A stretch of DNA of 64,000 nt from an uncultured Eggerthellaceae bacterium (GTDB taxonomy: Bacteria; Actinomycetota; Coriobacteriia; Coriobacteriales; Eggerthellaceae), in assembly GCA_910588985.1 (NCBI GenBank), contig CAJURO010000001.1, forward strand, positions 111,329 through 175,328, given 5' to 3'. Below the pieces are notes generated by a model. It worked only from the letters and a program-made list of their open reading frames with translations. It was not told where the DNA came from and made no database searches. Of this stretch, positions 51,179 through 60,600 are shown in pieces. Position 1 is the first letter of the stretch, and every line of letters begins with the position of its first letter. The translations under genes and the position numbers were made by a program.

Positions 51179-52018
51179 ATGATCAAGAACTTGCATGACA
51201 TATTTCCCGACCCGCCTGACCCTGCCCGCGTTGCAGCACTGGACACAACGCGCATCCCCGAGCATATCGCCGTCATCATGGATGGCAACGGCCGATGGGC
51301 GAAGGAGCGGATGCTCAATCGCTTGCGTGGTCACAAAGCGGGGATCGAGGCAGTGCGCGAGACCATACGCTGCGCCAACGACCTTGGCGTGAGGTACCTC
51401 ACGATCTATTCGTTCTCAACAGAGAATTGGAAGCGTCCCGAGGAAGAGGTCGTGGGGCTGATGGACCTCTTCGCGAAGACGATGCTAGCCGAGGTGGATG
51501 GCCTTCATGAGGAGCACGTGCGCGTGATGACCATCGGGGACTTGTCGGCGCTGCCAGCTGAAACGCACGCTGCATTCGACAAGGCGTGGGAGAAGACCCG
51601 AAACAACGATGGCATGACGCTCGTGGTGGCGGTGAACTATGGGTCGCGTCAGGAGATCCTGCGTGCATGCGAGCGCTGTATGCATGAGGCCCTCCTTCGA
51701 GCTGAGGAGCGTGAAGGAGACGCAAAAGCGATTCCCGATGGAGCCGTGCGCGAAGAGAGAGCGCTCGGCACGAAGGGCGCGCCGCTCGTGCTCACAGAGG
51801 AGATGTTCGAGCTTGGATTGTATACCGCAGGCATCCCTGATCCTGAGCTCATCATTCGCACGTCAGGGGAGATGCGCCTTTCCAACTTCCTGCTTTGGCA
51901 GGCAGCGTATTCTGAGTTCGTCAGCACTGATACCCTATGGCCTGATTTCAATAGGTATTCGCTTCTTGATTGCTTGCTTGAGTATCAAGGGCGCGATCGC
52001 AGATTCGGAGGGGTTTAG
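51179..52018 (+). CDS. uppS: Isoprenyl (undecaprenyl) diphosphate synthase
   Basis: A 279-residue cis-prenyltransferase: IMDGNGRWAKER with the catalytic Asp, YSFSTENWKRP, and RTSGEMRLSNFLLWQAAYSE binding diphosphate. It makes the C55 carrier for wall glycans. Between VAVNYGSRQEIL and LTEEMFELGLY there is a longer hydrophilic segment than in most UppS proteins (about 20 extra residues with EREGDAKAIPDGAVREERA). The start follows frr by 31 bases. Confidence 0.95.
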   Translation: MIKNLHDIFPDPPDPARVAALDTTRIPEHIAVIMDGNGRWAKERMLNRLRGHKAGIEAVRETIRCANDLGVRYLTIYSFSTENWKRPEEEVVGLMDLFAKTMLAEVDGLHEEHVRVMTIGDLSALPAETHAAFDKAWEKTRNNDGMTLVVAVNYGSRQEILRACERCMHEALLRAEEREGDAKAIPDGAVREERALGTKGAPLVLTEEMFELGLYTAGIPDPELIIRTSGEMRLSNFLLWQAAYSEFVSTDTLWPDFNRYSLLDCLLEYQGRDRRFGGV

Positions 52019-52020
52019 CG

Positions 52021-53343
52021 ATGGTGGCGCATCATGGCGAAGACCCGAGCGCGCAAAGGGACTTAGCGGAGACGGTGCAAGATCCGTGCTCCGTATCCTC
52101 CGAGGAGCGCTTCGAGCTTTCGCGCTCTTCTATGAGTGGTGCTCCCGAAGAGGGTCTTGTTGGTGAAGGGCTCGAGCGCGCCGAGAGCGATCGAGCGATC
52201 GACGGGACCGAGCTTACCGAGAAGCAGATCGCAGCGCGCATTCGCCTTCATCGAGAGACGGCGCATATCATCGAAGAGGAGCGCACTCGCGCATTCTGCC
52301 AGGAGAAGGCTGATGCGGCATCCCAGGTGCGCGAGGCTGAACGAGACGATGTGCCTGAGGTGGTCTACTTTCCCGAGGATGCTCCCGATGGGCCGCCTTG
52401 GCGCTATGACCTCACTCCTACGCAGCGCGCGATCCGAGATGGCAAGAAGGCCCGACGTGCGCATAAGCGTCGCAACATCAAGGAGAAGGCGCTCGATAAG
52501 ACTCCGAATCGGTTGCGCAACCCTTCTGATCTGCAGGTACGGTTTCGCACAGCGCTCATCTACACGCTCGTGACGATAGCTTGCATCATGGCGGGAAGCA
52601 TTCCAACGCTGGTGTATCTGATGGCGGTAGCGGGCATCTGTGCGGGCGAGTTCTTCTATATGCTGCGTTCAGATTCGAAGCTTCCCAACGAGGCGCTTGG
52701 CATCGGTGGTGCGGTGCTTTACCTGCCAGCGGTCTACTTCTTCGGTCTTGCTGGCGCGCTCATCGTGGCCATCGTGCAGCTTGTTGCGCTTCTGGTGTGG
52801 TTCGTGTTCTGGTTGAAGTCGCATATCTTGGATGTGGGCATCAGCTTCTTCGGTGCAGCATATACGGGCCTTATGCTCTCTGGATTACTCATCATCCGCC
52901 AATCCATGGATGACGTCTGGGGCGGCGTGGTCCTCTTCCTTATCTTCTTGAGCGTATGGGCGAACGATGCCTTTGCCTATTTCATCGGCAAGCGCTTCGG
53001 GAAGCACAAGCTTGCTCCGCGTACCTCCCCTAAGAAGAGCTGGGAGGGCTTTCTGGCAGGGCTTGTGGGGTCTGTGCTCTGCTGGGTGGTCATCGTCTTC
53101 GTGCCAGGGATATCCCTTTCCATTCCGCAAGCGATCGCCTTCGGCCTTCTGTGCGGGCTCATGGAAGTCTTGGGAGACCTCGCTGAGAGCCGCATCAAGC
53201 GCAACTCAGGGTTCAAGGATTCAGGAACGATCATGCCAGGGCACGGAGGTTTGCTTGATAGGTGCGATTCGCTCTTCTTGGCGTCGGTCACTGCGTGCAT
53301 GCTGCTCCTTGTAGGAGGATGCATCCCGTATACGATCTGGTAG
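52021..53343 (+). CDS. cdsA: Phosphatidate cytidylyltransferase with long N-terminal extension
   Basis: The 440-residue protein ends with the CDP-alcohol synthase signature SRIKRNSGFKDSGTIMPGHG and GLLDRCDS, and has about eight transmembrane helices from residue 180 on. It makes CDP-diacylglycerol. Residues 1 to about 170 are hydrophilic and highly charged (Glu/Arg/Ala-rich) and are not part of the usual enzyme. The start is 2 bases after uppS, so the extension is in phase with the coupled reading frame. Confidence 0.93.
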   Translation: MVAHHGEDPSAQRDLAETVQDPCSVSSEERFELSRSSMSGAPEEGLVGEGLERAESDRAIDGTELTEKQIAARIRLHRETAHIIEEERTRAFCQEKADAASQVREAERDDVPEVVYFPEDAPDGPPWRYDLTPTQRAIRDGKKARRAHKRRNIKEKALDKTPNRLRNPSDLQVRFRTALIYTLVTIACIMAGSIPTLVYLMAVAGICAGEFFYMLRSDSKLPNEALGIGGAVLYLPAVYFFGLAGALIVAIVQLVALLVWFVFWLKSHILDVGISFFGAAYTGLMLSGLLIIRQSMDDVWGGVVLFLIFLSVWANDAFAYFIGKRFGKHKLAPRTSPKKSWEGFLAGLVGSVLCWVVIVFVPGISLSIPQAIAFGLLCGLMEVLGDLAESRIKRNSGFKDSGTIMPGHGGLLDRCDSLFLASVTACMLLLVGGCIPYTIW

Positions 53344-53436
53344 GGAACGTGCAAAAGGTTCAAGAGGGGCGCGGTCTTGCTGCTGGTCTTTAGCCAGTTG
53401 CCTGTACCGAAAGCGTCTTTGATAGAAAGGCATCTC

Positions 53437-54522
53437 ATGTCGAAGAAGGTCATCGTTCTTGGCTCGACGGGTTCCATTGGAACGCAGACGCTCGATGTGG
53501 CGCGTCAACATCCCGATAAGCTCTCGGTGGTGGGGCTTTCCTGCGGGCGACGCGTGGCCGAGATGGAACAGCAGGCTGTGCAGTTCGGCATCAAGGATAC
53601 TGCGGTAGGCGTTGAGGAATCCTTGCGGCTGATCGAGAGCGTTGACGCTGACATTGTTGTGAATGCGCTTGTGGGCGCGGCTGGGCTTCGTGCGAGCTAC
53701 CAGACGCTCAAGGCGGGCAAGACGCTTGCATTGGCGAACAAGGAGTCCCTTGTGGTCGGCGGCGACCTCATCATGCCGCTTGCTCTTCGCCCAGGGCAGC
53801 TCATGCCCATCGATTCGGAGCATGGTGCCATCTATCAGTGCCTTCTTGGCGAAGATGTGCGCGAGGTGCGCAGGCTCTGGGTGACTGCGTCGGGTGGTCC
53901 GTTTCGCGGGTGGACGCGGGATGAGCTTCGCAGTGTGACGAAGGAGCGCGCGCTGGCGCATCCCACGTGGAACATGGGGCCGAAGATCACGATCGATTCG
54001 TCGACGCTCATGAACAAGGGGCTCGAGGTGATCGAGGCGCATCACCTCTTCGCGATGCCTTATGAGCGCATCGAGGTGGTCGTGCAGCCGCAAAGCGCGA
54101 TCCATTCGATGGTGGAGTTCAGCGATGGCTCGGTGAAAGCGCATATGGGAACGACCGACATGCGCATTCCGATCCAGTTCGCGTTGAGCTATCCCGAGCG
54201 ATGGGATGCGCCTGTTGAGCCGCTTGATTTCAGGATGCTTGGCTCGCTCGAGTTCGCTGAACCTGATGTGGAGACGTTCCGATGCCTTGCGCTTGCACGG
54301 CAGGCGGGGGAGACGGGTGGGACGCTTCCCTGTGCGATGAACGCGGCGAACGAGGTTGCTGTTGCAGCGTTCTTGGCTGAGGAGTGCTCATTCTTGGATA
54401 TTCCAGCTTGCGTGGAGAGCGTGATGGAGCAGACAGCGGTCGAGCAAGTCGAGTCGATCGAGCAGCTGGTCGAGGTTGATGCGAAGGCGCGCGTGGCTGC
54501 CGATACGTTTCTCAAGGGGTAG
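53437..54522 (+). CDS. dxr: 1-deoxy-D-xylulose-5-phosphate reductoisomerase
   Basis: The 361-residue enzyme makes MEP, the first committed step of the MEP pathway. It has GSTGSIGTQTLDVARQHP (NADPH), ALANKESLVVGG, and the metal/substrate region AHPTWNMGPKITIDSSTLMN. ATG 53437 has AAAGG upstream and gives the family-typical start. rseP and ispG, frequent downstream neighbours, do not follow. The 189 bp after it hold no gene. Confidence 0.96.
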   Translation: MSKKVIVLGSTGSIGTQTLDVARQHPDKLSVVGLSCGRRVAEMEQQAVQFGIKDTAVGVEESLRLIESVDADIVVNALVGAAGLRASYQTLKAGKTLALANKESLVVGGDLIMPLALRPGQLMPIDSEHGAIYQCLLGEDVREVRRLWVTASGGPFRGWTRDELRSVTKERALAHPTWNMGPKITIDSSTLMNKGLEVIEAHHLFAMPYERIEVVVQPQSAIHSMVEFSDGSVKAHMGTTDMRIPIQFALSYPERWDAPVEPLDFRMLGSLEFAEPDVETFRCLALARQAGETGGTLPCAMNAANEVAVAAFLAEECSFLDIPACVESVMEQTAVEQVESIEQLVEVDAKARVAADTFLKG

Positions 54523-54711
54523 GGATGCAAGGGTGCTGGATGCTGGTGAATAGCGGGCGTGTGGCGAAAAAACCTTGAGGTGGTTCGAGCGCGTGGGGAG
54601 AAGCCGCCGTGCATAGCAGGCGGGGGCTGCTCAATAGCGCTAATGCGACGGGGCGCCGATCCCGTTTTGTGTGCAAATATGCTATCCTTTACGAGCTGTT
54701 ATAGCGTGCGC

Positions 54712-54799
54712 GGAGGAATGGCCGAGTGGTTGAAGGCGGCAGTCTTGAAAACTGTTGTGCCGAGAGGTACCGTGGGTTCGAATCCTACTTCCTCCGCCA
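54712..54799 (+). tRNA. tRNA-Ser (anticodon TGA)
   Basis: A class II tRNA with long variable arm: acceptor GGAGGAA/TTCCTCC, anticodon loop CTTGAAA (TGA), variable arm TTGTGCCGAGAGGTACC, T arm GTGGGTTCGAATCCTAC and encoded CCA with discriminator G. Confidence 0.97.
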
Positions 54800-54877
54800 G
54801 ACAATGGATGGCTGTTACAGGCTTGGTTGAGTTTGTAGCTGAGTGTTTTCCAACATATTGTCTGAAGGAGGGGTTGT

Positions 54878-55339
54878 ATGGCAAACGTAATTGATGTTGC
54901 ATGTTATGCTCTAAAAAAACTAGACAACTCCTCCACCATGAAATTGCAGAAGATTGTCTATTACAGCCAAGCTCTTCACTTGGTTCGTTTTGGTACGCCT
55001 CTTTTTTCGGAAGACATAGAAGCTTGGAGAAATGGTCCAGTCGTCCCAGCTCTTTTTCGCCGTCATGCTCATGAGTTTGTCATTTCTGATGGCTATTTTG
55101 GTGATTGCGTCGAATCTGCGCTATCGGAACAAGAGCAGAAAACGATCGATTGTGTTGTCGATAAATTGCGTAGCAAGACTGGCAAAGAACTCAGCGAACT
55201 TACGCATTCAGAGGATCCATGGCGTTGTGCTCGTGGCGATATTCCAGATAATCAGGCTTCCAGCAACGTGATTAGTACAGAAGCAATGAGGATATTTTAC
55301 GGGTCTGGTTCTTGCTGTAATCCCGTATTCTCGCAGTGA
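54878..55339 (+). CDS. Panacea-domain (DUF4065/SocA-like) antitoxin
   Basis: A 153-residue protein with the Panacea core: VACYALKKLD, STMKLQKIVYYSQALHLV and EDIEAWRNGPVVPALF. Panacea proteins are promiscuous antitoxins that neutralise many unrelated toxins, among them small alarmone synthetases. Here the gene overlaps a RelA/SpoT-like synthetase by GTGA, the standard layout of such a toxin-antitoxin operon. GAAGGAGG precedes the ATG. Codon use is more AT-rich than in the dxr cluster, suggesting recent arrival, and it lies 78 bp after a tRNA-Ser. Confidence 0.9.
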   Translation: MANVIDVACYALKKLDNSSTMKLQKIVYYSQALHLVRFGTPLFSEDIEAWRNGPVVPALFRRHAHEFVISDGYFGDCVESALSEQEQKTIDCVVDKLRSKTGKELSELTHSEDPWRCARGDIPDNQASSNVISTEAMRIFYGSGSCCNPVFSQ

Positions 55340-56364
55340 CGCCGCATTTTTCAAAGAATCAGGTTGTTGATGCTGGTGCTCTGCTTCGATCAGGCACGGC
55401 AACGGATTCAGAGAAGAGTCACGCTGACGAAGTAACCAACTATTGGCGTAGGATTCACCTTGAGCCTTTGCAACGCATGATGCAGGTTTCCTATTCGTGC
55501 TTGGATGATGATTCGACTCCCGTCGCAGGCAGAATCAAGAAATACGATACGATCGTCGATAAGCTGAGGCGTTATTCAACGACCAAGCTCCCAACAATGT
55601 ATGACATTGCAGGGTGCAGGATTGTTGTAAATGATCTGTGCACACTTGAACAGCTTTGCTATCGGCTTACCAGCGTGCCTGAATATGATGAGGAGAAGTC
55701 TTCAAAGAAGAACTATTTGAGAATTCCACACCCCTCGCAGAGCGGATACAGAGGTAGGCATCTTATCTTTGCCTTTGATGATCTAGAGTGCAAGCATAAG
55801 CTTTTTGTCGAGCTTCAAGTTCGAACGAAGCTACAACATCTTTGGTCTACAGCTGTCGAGCTATACGACAAAGCTGCCAAGACACGACTTAAGTTCGGAG
55901 AGAAAAACCCAACAAGCTGGCAATTCTTTAGAAGGGCTTCCGAACTCATACGATGTTTAGAAAATAATGAGGCTATTGTGCCCGAGAGGATCCGCGAAGC
56001 TTTCCCGATAAGCGAGGCCTCATCAGCTGCGCTGGGAACGTTAAATGTACTCAAGGAGGCTTCGGAATCCTCTTCAGTGCTTGCGACTTTTTTCGATGAT
56101 TTCGAGTATTGCTTGGTCGACTTCTTATCCAGTGAGCAATCGATAATGATCTTTGAGACCGATGAAGAGCATGCGATCGATGATTATTTCAAACATGAGA
56201 ACGCACTGTTTTTCGGGGAAACCGTTGAGAGTGCTGTGGACCATGATACTGTTCTTGTTCGGGGTCACTCGCTTGATCAGCTAGCTGTTCTCTACCCAAA
56301 CTATTTTGGTGATATTTCTGAATTTATAAACCTAATAAACAAGTATTTGAACGTGTTCTATTAG
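55336..56364 (+). CDS. Single-domain RelA/SpoT-like synthetase, probable toxSAS toxin
   Basis: The 342-residue protein has one (p)ppGpp-synthetase-type fold (about residues 40-190) and no HD hydrolase, TGS or ACT domain. Landmarks: GRIKKYDTIVDKL (65-77), YDIAGCRIVV (89-98), SGYRGRHL (136-143, G-loop tyrosine Tyr138) and VELQVRTKLQHLW (158-170). The roughly 140-residue C-terminal part has no recognised domain. Coupling to a Panacea antitoxin points to the toxSAS group, whose members make toxic alarmones or pyrophosphorylate the tRNA CCA end; which activity applies cannot be read here. The GTG start overlaps the antitoxin stop. Confidence 0.88.
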   Translation: MTPHFSKNQVVDAGALLRSGTATDSEKSHADEVTNYWRRIHLEPLQRMMQVSYSCLDDDSTPVAGRIKKYDTIVDKLRRYSTTKLPTMYDIAGCRIVVNDLCTLEQLCYRLTSVPEYDEEKSSKKNYLRIPHPSQSGYRGRHLIFAFDDLECKHKLFVELQVRTKLQHLWSTAVELYDKAAKTRLKFGEKNPTSWQFFRRASELIRCLENNEAIVPERIREAFPISEASSAALGTLNVLKEASESSSVLATFFDDFEYCLVDFLSSEQSIMIFETDEEHAIDDYFKHENALFFGETVESAVDHDTVLVRGHSLDQLAVLYPNYFGDISEFINLINKYLNVFY

Positions 56365-56394
56365 CTGGTCTTTGAAATTCTGTATAGTTATCCG

Positions 56395-56757
56395 CTATTC
56401 CGATGTAGTCGAATTGTCAGATTCGTCTCTTTTATCCTGAAGTGCAATGTGTTGAACTAGGCGATCTGTCTTTTGCTTGAGCTTGGCATTCTCTACTGAC
56501 ATTGAGAGCAATTTGATTATCAGAATTGCTACGATTACCAAAAAGACCAGATTGACCGGAGACTGGATTCCGATCAGGTCAGAAAGCCAGAAAGCAATTT
56601 GCGGGAATACGGCGATCACCACTAAGCACCCTGCAAAGATGAACCAGAAGACCGCGTCGTTCGTAAGAAGCTGGGATTTTCGGATCTTGTTGAGCACATA
56701 TGCCAACATTAAGATGGCTCCGATGATGAGCGCGAGCCTCAGACCGATCTGTATCAT
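56395..56757 (-). CDS. DUF2304 membrane protein
   Basis: A 120-residue protein with three hydrophobic helices (LRLALIIGAILMLAYVL, FWFIFAGCLVVIAVFP, LVFLVIVAILIIKLL) and a charged coiled tail, matching DUF2304, which nearly always accompanies a dolichyl-phosphate-mannose-synthase-like GT2. Its ATG overlaps the stop of the GT2 gene (ATGA). It probably helps membrane placement of the GT2. Confidence 0.88.
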   Translation of the reverse strand: MIQIGLRLALIIGAILMLAYVLNKIRKSQLLTNDAVFWFIFAGCLVVIAVFPQIAFWLSDLIGIQSPVNLVFLVIVAILIIKLLSMSVENAKLKQKTDRLVQHIALQDKRDESDNSTTSE

Positions 56758-57470
56758 TGATTCTTCTTTCTAAACCACTGAACAAAAAGGATGGAGATGC
56801 AAACTCTTAGCATATATGCAATGGATCTGGATATATTAAGGTAGCTTGTTCCTGCTGTGCGTTCCCTCATTTCAACTTGGATCTCATCGATCTTGGCGCC
56901 GTTTCTAGCAACGTGTGCGATAGTGTCAGGCTCAGGGCTAAAGTCGGATTCATGAGCGAAGAGCTTTATCATGCGCTTATTGAATAACCTCATCCCTGAA
57001 GTAGGGTCGCTTATTCGGATCCTCGTTGTCCAGAGAATCATTCGAGTTATTAAGATGGAGCCTATCATTCTTGGATTCGTTTTAGGTTTCTTTTGAGTTT
57101 TGAATCTGGACCCTATGACTATATCTAAGTTCTCGTTTTCAGCTAGGTCGAGCATTGCTTGGATGAACTCAGCAGCATGTTGGCCATCGGCATCGAATTG
57201 AACTGCATAGTCATAATCGTGCATGAGGGCGTACTGCATTCCTGTTTGAAACCCGCATGCAAGCCCTGAATTCACTGGAAGCGAAATGGTGTTGAAGCCA
57301 TGCTCTTCACATACTTCTAACGTGTTGTCGGTAGATCCGTCGTTGATGATAACGTAGTCTACTTCAGGAGCGTTCTTTCTAAGGTCCTCTATAGTGGAAA
57401 CGATATTATCCTGTTCATTGTATGCAGGAACAATCGCTAGAACTTGTTTTTTTGACTTATCGTTAGGCAT
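56754..57470 (-). CDS. Family 2 glycosyltransferase (polyprenyl-phosphate sugar synthase type)
   Basis: A 238-residue GT-A enzyme: AIVPAYNEQDNI, IINDGSTDNT, and the metal motif VQFDADGQH, followed by SDPTSGMRLFNKR. It resembles DPM1-like enzymes that load a sugar onto polyprenyl phosphate at the inner membrane face. ATG 57470 is preferred to an upstream GTG at 57503; a TATAAT lies 7 bases before it on the - strand, so a leaderless message is possible. It is coupled to DUF2304; GtrA and DUF6541 at 37-40 kb could act later in the same route. Confidence 0.88.
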   Translation of the reverse strand: MPNDKSKKQVLAIVPAYNEQDNIVSTIEDLRKNAPEVDYVIINDGSTDNTLEVCEEHGFNTISLPVNSGLACGFQTGMQYALMHDYDYAVQFDADGQHAAEFIQAMLDLAENENLDIVIGSRFKTQKKPKTNPRMIGSILITRMILWTTRIRISDPTSGMRLFNKRMIKLFAHESDFSPEPDTIAHVARNGAKIDEIQVEMRERTAGTSYLNISRSIAYMLRVCISILFVQWFRKKNQ

Positions 57471-57533
57471 GTCGATGATTATATACCTTGAAGCCAAGTC
57501 CACCCTCGTGGACTGTACAGCGATTGTTTCGAT

Positions 57534-57549
57534 TTGTTAAAATTAACAA
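57534..57549. promoter_or_regulatory. 16-bp dyad upstream of the subtilase gene
   Basis: TTGTTAA-AA-TTAACAA is a perfect dyad, 119 bp before the subtilase ATG. The same 13-base start TTGTTAAAATTAA recurs at 61443 before the amidase gene. CAGCGATTG also occurs a short way upstream in both places. Probable shared regulator site. Confidence 0.5.
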
Positions 57550-57668
57550 TTCAATAACGAAATTGTTTACTGGCTAAGATGCGCGCCTGCGCAGAGGGAG
57601 CTGCTAGAAGCTCACAAGGCATGTATTGCCTTGTGAAGGCAGTCTTTCAGAGAGGGGTGGCGACGCGA

Positions 57669-60600
57669 ATGAATAAGCAAGCTATCAGTGCGAGCCTCTC
57701 GCGATTCTTGCGCATCCTCGTATCCGTTGCGCTTATCGTTACGCTCATCCCTTTCACGCAAGCACAGGTAGCATTTGCCGATTCCAATACATCTGATGAC
57801 CTAATTTCAGGGGAAGCTGTCACCGCAGATAATGAAACAGCTCTGAGCAATGAAGAGAACCAGACAGTCGAAGAAGCTGAATCACCTGATGCATCTGATC
57901 TTGAGATCGCCGAACCAGATCAAGAGCTTGCTTCTTTTTCCGATACGCTTACCGATAAACCTTCTGAGAACATCGCTGATGATGCCGAGTTCGCCACTGA
58001 TGAGGTGGTCATCGTCTATGAGGATGACAAGATCGAGCTTGACGAGGAATTGCCCGAACTCGCCGATGTCAAAGAGTCTACGATCAAGGATCTCGGCGTC
58101 GTTGAGCAAGAGGTGATCGCTGATGATCTTGGTTCTGAGGGTGACGTAGCCATTGCGAAGATCGCCGACGATGTTACGGTGGAAGAAGCCGTTGACAAGC
58201 TGAGCAGCCTAGATGGCGTAGCTTATGTTGAGCCGAACTACTCATTCGGCCTTGACGCAACCTATGTGAACGACACCTATTTCTCGAATCAGTATTATCT
58301 GCAGACAGCCTGCTTTCTCGACGCCTGGGATCAAGTGAGGACGAACAAGGCCGTTCAAGTTGCTGTTCTTGATTCGGGTGTGAGGATCGATCATCAAGAT
58401 CTTCGAGCGCAGATCAACACTTCGCTGGCATACGACGCGCTGAACGACCGTCGTTTGACAAGCTCGAACGTTGCCAATGGCGGCGATTCCTATGGTCATG
58501 GCACCATGGTCGCTGGCGTGCTGGGAGCAACAGCTAATAATGGATTTGGCATTGCGGGGGCGGCATACAACAATGTAGAGATCATCCCTGTGCGCGTCTT
58601 CGAAGGCGAGAAGTCTAACCTCTCGAACATTGTTGTTGGCCTCCAATACGTGATAGAGATCCTTCGCAACGGACAGGCGAAGAACCTCAAAGTGGTCAAC
58701 ATGAGCTTTGGGAGCACCGAGGCGAATTCCGCGGCGCTCCATTCGCTCATCAATTCGCTCTATTACAACTATGGCGTTGTTTGCGTTTGCGCTGCGGGCA
58801 ATCAGGGAAGCACTGCGAGCTATTATCCAGGAGACTGGAATGAATGCTTCTCGGTGACTGCGATCACGCAGTATGGTACGGAGTGCAGCTGGTCGAATTA
58901 CAACTCCGCGAAGGATATCTCTGCACCAGGCGAACTTATCTATACGGCTTCGAACACCTCCACAACTGCTATTGCTCAAACAGAGGGCACCTCGTTCTCG
59001 GCCCCGCTCGTCTCAGCTGCTTGTGCACTTCTTGCGATTGCGGATCCTTCTGCCGATCCTCGCAAGATCATGACCGCTATTCAGCAGAGCGCAACGAAGA
59101 TTTCTAACAAAAGGCCGGCGAATGGAAGCGCTGGTGCACTCAATACAACAGCTGCCTTAGCGCTTCTTACAGGCAAGAACATAGTTGACCTTGATGCTAT
59201 ATCAGTGACGGCAACTCGAGGGATCAACGGGCAGTCCTACACGCTTGTGGCGAGTGGATCGACGCTGCCAAATGCGACCTCTGTTCAATTCCCTGTGTGG
59301 TCAAACGTGAATGGTCAGGATGATATTCGCTGGTATTCGGGTGTGAAGAATTCGCGCGGAGACTGGGTGGTATCGGTTCCGCTTACCAACCACAAGTCAC
59401 ACGGATCATATTCGGTTCATGTATATGCGACCTTCTTCGGTCGACAGATGTTCGTGGGAAGCACTTCGTTCAGCGTGGCAGCTCCTGTGACGTCTATTTC
59501 AGGGGTGGCGAATCGAGCTAACGGCTCCATTACCTATACGGTTACGATCAGCTCCTCTATTGGTATATCACGCGTGCAGTTACCTGTATGGTGCAATTCA
59601 ACTGGAGGGCAAGATGATATTCGTTGGTATGATCTGACCTCACCCACCGTGAGTGGGTCTACCTACACGTATACGAAGACGATCTACCTTTCTGACCATA
59701 AGTATCAAAGTGGTTACTATGCTGCCCATTTGTATGCCTATGATGGCATTGGGGTATTAGCTCCGATAAAAACATGCGATATTACGAACGTGCAACTTCC
59801 TCCCATCACTTTGGGGTATACCCATACTACTGATGGAATGACCTACACAGTGACGGCTCGAGGTGGATATCTTCCTCGTGCAACGAGCGTTCAGATGCCT
59901 GTGTGGTCCCTGTCTGGTGGGCAAGACGATATCGTTTGGTATAACGCAATACGACAGAGCGATGGTTCGTATATAACTCGCATCCCTATAGTTAACCACA
60001 GAACAGCAGGAGAGTATGCTGTCCATGTCTATGCGCGATTTGGCTCTGATCAGGCATTTATGGGCTCGACATCATTCAATGTTGAGGGACTAACTACAAC
60101 AGTCTCTGCTAATGCCAATCGAGCAAATGGCAGCATAACGTATACGGTGACAGCTGATTCTTCTTTTGGGATATCTAGTATGCAGATTGCTATTTGGTGC
60201 AGCTCCGTGGGCAGCCAAGATGATCTTCGTTGGTACACGCTTACTCCCACGCAGTCAGGTAGTTCAGGAACCTATACCTGTACAAAAACCGTTTATCTAT
60301 CTGATCATCGTTATCAAGCAGGGACATACACAGCTCATGTATATGCGTTTGATAAGAGAGATATTCGTGCTCCGATATCCATCTCAACGTTAACAGGCGT
60401 GCAGTTGCCAGCTATTACAATTGAACACACAAAGCATGATGGCGGCATGAGCTATACCATCACTGCAAAAGGCGGTTATCTATCCCAAGCGTCTTCTGTT
60501 CAGTTTCCAACATGGTCTGACCGCGGTGGGCAGGATGACATCAACTGGTATGCAGCCACGCGTCAGTATGATGCCTCATACGTAGTTCGCATGAACCTTG

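Noticed and set aside
54775..54799. tRNA-Ser 3' end as an att site of an integrated island
   Set aside because: I saw no second copy of the tRNA 3' end in the downstream 10 kb and no integrase gene, so an island boundary is not supported.
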